Below, piece after piece: positions 33,046 to 37,572 of a stretch of DNA of 37,572 bases. How positions within the stretch are numbered: position 1 is the first letter of the stretch; each line of letters opens with the position of its first letter. The DNA lies in the NCBI GenBank assembly GCA_051453625.1, contig JBOZIK010000001.1, forward strand, positions 286,491,441 to 286,529,012. Direction: 5' to 3'. The DNA is from Welwitschia mirabilis (lineage: Eukaryota > Gnetophyta > Gnetopsida > Welwitschiales). The notes under the pieces are model-generated. The model had not been told where the DNA came from, searched no databases, and saw only the letters and a program-made list of their open reading frames with translations. The position numbers were made by a program, and so were the translations under genes.

Positions 33046-33620
33046 AGGATGATTAGCCTAAAAATGAAGTGCATGAGCTACTTGTAAGATGTGATAATGT
33101 TTGTATTCGACATGTCCATTTTGTTGTGGCATGCCAACGCATCTAGTTTGTAACAAAATACCATGTTTCTTGTAAAAGGGGGGCATAGGACTAGCAACAA
33201 ATACCATTCCATTATCACTGTGTATAACTTTAACAATTCTATTAAACTAATTTTTCACCATCAAGCAAAAATCATATAACAAACTACTAGGTTCACTCTT
33301 ATCAATCATCAAATAAACTCAAACTGCTCGATTAAAATCATCCACTATTGTCAAAAAAAAAATGAGAACCAGTTAAAGATGTTTTTCAATAGGGACCCCA
33401 AATATTACAATGTATAAGATCAAAAGAACTAGAAACCTTACTAGTACTTAAAGGAAAAATATCACGTGCTTGTTTTGCATGAAGACAAACATCATACAAT
33501 TTATTATCATGACTAGCTTTTCTAACAAGTATGCTAAGAACAGGAGACAAATGCTAACTTGAAGGATGTCCCAATCACTAACATCAAAGAGTTGTGTTGT
33601 TTTCTTCTTCAATCAAAAAG
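33046..33620 (-). pseudogene. Copia GAG-pre-integrase and integrase core
   Basis: Right to left: LGHPSS (about 33560-33578), LYDVCLHAKQARD with the zinc-binding CxxC region degraded (about 33470-33510), FDLIHCNIWGPY (about 33397-33432), HSDNGMVFVASPMP (about 33180-33225), then YKKHGILLQTRCVGMPQQNG with VEYKH, and LQVAHALHF at the gap. The first catalytic residue of the DDE triad is Asn instead of Asp (HCNIW in place of HCDIW); the second Asp (SDNG) and the Glu (HVEYK) remain. One frameshift and several stops. Confidence 0.9.
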
Positions 33621-33889
33621 GCTATAGAAAGTGTCACAAACTTAAAGAAGAAGACCCCATCTTGCATCTCACTCGCTCTAATTAGTGTCCTCGAAATTTG
33701 ATCCTATATCACACATAGATGATTAGTAAATGTCACATAACACCAAGAATCATCAATAAGATGCCCAATAGAAATTAAGTTATAGGACAAATTAGGCACA
33801 TATAATACTCAATCTAAAGTAAGACCTAAAGGAAACACAACTTAATAGCAAATTTTTAAACACCATTAGGTAGGCCCATCAAAGAGTGT

Positions 33890-34232
33890 GTAATATCAAC
33901 AATATTAGAAAGAAAATGGAGAGTCCCAATCATATGATGAGAAGTCCCCCTATTAAGTAACCAGCCTAGGAAAGACCGTTATTATTCTCCTTACCAAAGA
34001 GTTTGTTAAAGCTAGAAGGAAATGTTTCAAGGAGAGTCAAAGGTCACTAAACTTGCTTAGAAGAAAGACTAGGAATGACTGAGTTATCGCTATCTTGGGC
34101 TCCATTACCACTAGTGGTAATACATGATGTTGCAGCTGCAGCTACATTAGTCATGGCCCTCACAGGCTGACAGTCACAAGAATGGTTGTCATGCCCCTAT
34201 CATAGCCTCATCCACCTCCAAAACCTATGCTT
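33890..34232 (-). pseudogene. Copia gag tail and protease
   Basis: The protease active-site region reads GWLLNRGTSHHMIGTLHF (33895-33970), where intact copies have W.LDSGAS.HM; the catalytic Asp is replaced by Asn and Ser by Arg. Upstream on the element (34050-34232) is a stretch GFGGG(stop)GYDRG, RGHDNHSCDCQP and VRAMTNVAAAATS, like the basic, glycine-rich gag tail. No complete CCHC zinc knuckle is visible. Confidence 0.75.
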
Positions 34233-35131
34233 TTAAATGGATGGATATAGTAGTGGGAATAATATGGGTATTTTATAACTTATCTATCTTATATACTTGT
34301 TTAACATCTATGGAAAGTTTCATTGCATAATAAAAACAATTATTCTTCCTAGTGTACTTTCTCATAGAATTAAAATGGATTGCTTGATGGTAAAAATGAT
34401 AGTATAAATGGTAATGAAATGAAAAATAAAAAATGGAATGATGTCTTAACCATGCAACCTATGCATAAATTATACTAAGATCTAAGTAAATGGACTTATT
34501 TAATAAAAATTTTTATGATTTTTAAATTTATTTAATGAACTAAATGTCATACAAGAAAGGTAATGACAATGTAAACTCATGCAAATCTAAGAGGAGTAAA
34601 GAAATCTTTAGAACAACCATTAAAGAAAGCAAAACACAAGAGACTTTTAATTCCAACCTTAAGTTGTCCCTTCTACAATTATGGTTAATTTTTTTTAAGT
34701 GTTTTAAACATTTGACTATATCAAGCATCTAGTATTATAACACCTTCTTTCAATAGAGTTAAGCATTTTGCATATGAATAATTTAATGCTATATTGCCAA
34801 TGAACGTTTATAGTGTTAACACATAAAAATTGACATATACTTCTAGTTATTTAGGTTAATTTAGCATTATCATTTTAGCTTTTCCATGTTTTTATACATT
34901 TAATATGATTAATGCTATTTACATCTAGATTTATTAATCTTTGGCTTTTACACTATCACTATGTAGATTATTAACCAGATAAGAAGCAGTGTTGTAGAAA
35001 ATGGAGGGCTAATTTCTCAAGAAGTTGGTGGTATTGATAAATCTAATGGTAGCATGATTTTAGTTGCATGACTTAACTTCATACTTACATTCTAGGGTTG
35101 TATCTAGCTATTGAGTCACTTGATCCTCCTA
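34233..35131. other. AT-rich DNA, no gene recognised
   Basis: Should contain the copia gag core and 5' LTR if the element were complete, but neither is recognisable. The two mirrored open frames at 34540-34732 have no motif. Confidence 0.35.
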
Positions 35132-35141
35132 NNNNNNNNNN
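35132..35141. other. 10-N gap
   Basis: Ten N, probably a scaffold join of nominal size. Confidence 0.95.
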
Positions 35142-37080
35142 GAATTGAAGAGGCCAAATTTGATGCAAATTTTAGAAACCTTGTCCATATCCCTAACTTC
35201 AATGTATAAAAGGTTGTTTTGGCCTCACTTTTAGGGTTTTTGATCCATTATCAAATTTTATAGATTATTGTAAGAGCTTTAACTATGTCTAGCTTTTAAA
35301 CTACTCCCTTAGGGATGAGTTAGTCCTCCAAGGCTAGCATGACATTTCTTTTGTTGATTTATTTCTTTTTGTAATGTATAATTGTTGCATTTCATATAAT
35401 AAAATATGGTTTATTTCTCAATTTAATTTCTTGACATCAAGTATGTAGATTTTCATACTTATTTTTCTTGAGTAAGATCAAGTTCTATTAAGAATTTTAT
35501 CATTTTCAAGTGAATCTTTTGTGTAATCTTAGTTTTAGATTTACTACCATTTGATGTTCTTTTGAACTACAAATCATACTTTACATGATTTTGAAGTAAG
35601 CTATAAAAGCTAAGAGGGCCTAAAGTCTTCACTCAATCTTGGGCTTCTAGGAATACATCTTAGGAATACATTTGAAAAAGTCTATTTTCATTAAGGATTT
35701 TAGTTATCATAATTATGTCATGTTAGATTATATGATTATGCTTTATTTTTAGCTCATGATATTTGGTTAATAAAACATCTTTACTCCATGATATTTAATA
35801 CAAATTTATCCTTTAATAGTTATAGATTTGACTTTTATAAAGCTTTACTATTTTATGTTACTACATTTATTTTTCAAGAACAATGATGTTGGGTTTATAC
35901 TACAAATGAAAGTCTTAGTTTATTTTATAAGAGTTGTGTTTAATCATCTAAGATTTGTAATCCTAAGATGATATTTCATATTACTATATGTTAATAAAAG
36001 ATACAAGTATAGCCAAATTTCATCATAAATATCTTTTTGATGTTTTTGCTAGGGATAAATGGCATGATAGCTATAGTCAGGCATGCATAAACACTACTAT
36101 TTATGCTATTTTTAGTTTAGTTTATTTTATATTGGTCCTTTATAGGTATTTCTTGATTTTTCTTTTTCCAATAAATGGTACTAGTCCTCTTTTAGTAATA
36201 CCTATTAATCCTTTTTTCATTTTCTTTATTTTTATATTAATCTAATTATAGTGATTTTTTTCTTTTTCTTTCATTTACATTTCATTAATTTAAACCTTAG
36301 TACCACTCTAATTAGTGTTTTACCCCTCCCATTATAAGTTTTAAAGAGAATGAATAAAGAAAAGAATCCTATCTATTTCCATTTTTCTTTTATTTTCTAC
36401 ACTAGATATTTTTCTTATAGTACTACATTTTTTAAATTTCCACCTTGAATTACATATTTTTTTCATATTACTACATTTTAGGATTTTTCACATTTTTTCC
36501 TACATACCATCATCTCATTTTACTTTTTGCATTCACCTAATATTCTAATCCCTTATGTTTCTATCATATTCAACTCTTTTTTTTTTCTTGTAATATTTCC
36601 TTAAAAAATCTAGCACTACCACTTTGTTCACCTAGTTTCATCATTCTTTTTATGTAAAATAGTTTGACATCTTATAAAACTTACATTTTGATCTTCCCTT
36701 AAGATCTAAAATGCTGTACTAACATTTGATCTTCTAAAATCATGTATGAGCTAATAGCATAGATCTAATGGTAGACTTCATGGAACATCTTTTGATCCAA
36801 CATAGATCCTAATATAGAAAATGAAGGTAGAGACTTTTCTATGAGTAGATGAAGAGAACAACTATAGAAGTAACATCACAACATAAATGATCATACTCCT
36901 AGACAAAACACTTACCCTTCTTACCAATATTTACAATCACATTTTCAATTTTTTTTTAACTTAAACTTTTCTTATAATTAAAACCCTAGATGAATCCTAA
37001 AATATTACCTACAAGCATAATCTCTAAGTGTCTATTCTTATATTATTCAATCATAAAATGCCCATGGAGTCTACTTTAAG
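35142..37080. other. AT-rich DNA, no gene recognised
   Basis: Long T-rich and A-rich stretches; the open frame at 35988-36245 is hydrophobic from T-rich codons and has no recognisable family motif. Confidence 0.35.
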
Positions 37081-37089
37081 CCAACCATC

Positions 37090-37215
37090 ATTCAACTCTT
37101 ACTACAGTTCCATAGAGTAGAATATGAGAACCCCTTCTTACACCTCAAAGAGTTTGAATGTATACTATCAACCTTCTTATAGAATCCTAATATGTTTTGA
37201 TGCTCTTATTTAATA
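37090..37215 (+). pseudogene. Retrotransposon gag N-terminal fragment
   Basis: A short plus-strand stretch reads LLLQFHRVEYENPFLHLKEF and ECIL, resembling the LPTFHG.E.ENPY.HIKEFEE motif at the start of a Ty3/gypsy-type Gag domain. Similarity fades at about 37190 with a stop. It is too short to classify further. Confidence 0.45.
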
Positions 37216-37261
37216 CTATTTTTTTTCCCTTAAAAAAAAAAAGCTAAATATTGGTTGTGTA

Positions 37262-37572
37262 TGTGTAAAGATCTAAAATTCTATGGTTGAAAATCCTCAT
37301 AAACTTGGTGCTCTAATATCAAAACGTAAAGATCTAAACTTCCCAAGTTGAAAAATCATTCAAACTTACTGTAGCTCTGATACCAAAATGAAACAGTTTG
37401 AAATTTCACACTTAAAAACTTCATAACTTTATATAGCTCTGATACCAAAAATGTAAAGTCCAAATTTTAAACAGTTGCAAAACTTCAAGACTTACTGCTC
37501 TGATACCAAAATGTAACGTCCAAAAGTTACACCATTGAAAATATTCATACTTGATGCTCTGATATCAAAATG
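37262..37572 (-). repeat. Tandem array of ~61-bp units carrying primer-binding sites
   Basis: The motif GCTCTGATACCA and close variants start at 37310, 37374, 37436, 37497 and 37556, spacings 64, 62, 61 and 59. Each is followed by AAAATG and mostly TAA.GTC. On the minus strand this is TGGTATCAGAGC, the standard primer-binding site complementary to the 3' end of plant initiator methionine tRNA. It is preceded by an LTR-end-like sequence (GGACGTTACA at the 37520 unit). A partial unit lies before 37310 and the array runs off the window. The array sits beside a gag fragment on the opposite strand. Confidence 0.7.

Larger units (their letters stand above)
31005..34232 (-). mobile_element. Ty1/copia retrotransposon, truncated and decayed
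   Basis: Minus-strand domains occur in copia order: gag end, protease, GAG-pre-integrase, integrase, reverse transcriptase. The left (3') side stops about 20 codons past the YVDD motif, so the rest of reverse transcriptase, RNase H and the 3' LTR are missing. The right (5') side ends in the gag tail near 34232 with no recognised gag core, primer-binding site or LTR. Many stops and frameshifts. A 695-N gap lies inside integrase. Confidence 0.9.

Noticed and set aside
32208-33087. Long open frames across 32208-33087
   Set aside because: N gap inside the copia integrase; the real coding signal is the minus-strand integrase on either side.
36000-36245. Hydrophobic 85-codon frame resembling a membrane protein
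   Set aside because: T-rich codons give hydrophobic residues automatically; no family motif, no start context, and it is surrounded by non-coding AT-rich DNA.

Overview
The window looks like intergenic DNA from a large, repeat-rich seed-plant nuclear genome. It is strongly AT-rich, has no intact protein-coding gene, and is dominated by decayed LTR retrotransposons, CACTA-type transposon ends and eroded fragments of typical plant nuclear genes. Gene fragments with retained introns, very sparse coding content and retroelements at every scale would fit a gymnosperm-sized genome; that is inference, no species marker was seen. Five N runs interrupt the sequence (100, 633, 100, 695 and 10 bases).

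Layout. 1-3750: a retrotransposon gag remnant (about 520-780), apparently interrupted by a minus-strand LTR element (about 780-3750). That element's LTRs contain a 447-bp tandem duplication and 67-bp tandem units. 5451-6434: four exons of a broken P2B (ACA-type) calcium ATPase. 6789-19115: a left CACTA-type terminus and a matching inverted right terminus with AT-rich subterminal repeats. Between them lie, all on the plus strand, the first exon of a B-type cyclin-dependent kinase (7564-7735), a PPR fragment (13451-13732) and five partial exons of cobalamin-independent methionine synthase with introns (14312-15431). A SINE-like element sits at about 12835. 22650-23060: a second, orphan CACTA right terminus.

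24240-25300: an Athila/Tat-like Ty3/gypsy remnant in which the protease region is followed almost directly by the end of the polyprotein and a polypurine tract. 25600-26550: low-complexity A-rich DNA, a gap, short tandem repeats and a microsatellite. 28990-31005: a GC-richer island with an 80-bp 18S rRNA fragment (minus), an unassigned protein-like stretch and a U-box/ARM-repeat E3 ligase fragment. 31005-34230: a Ty1/copia element on the minus strand (gag end, protease, integrase, reverse transcriptase), cut off just after the YVDD motif where it meets the ARM-repeat fragment. 34230-37080: featureless AT-rich DNA. 37090-37572: a retrotransposon gag fragment and a tandem array whose every unit carries a methionine-tRNA primer-binding-site motif.

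Nothing here makes a working pathway. The story is one of transposon nesting, gene-fragment capture or pseudogene erosion, and G-to-A type decay. The most unusual candidates are the 12.3-kb CACTA-bounded interval with fragments of three unrelated genes in one orientation, and the tandem array of primer-binding sites at the right edge.
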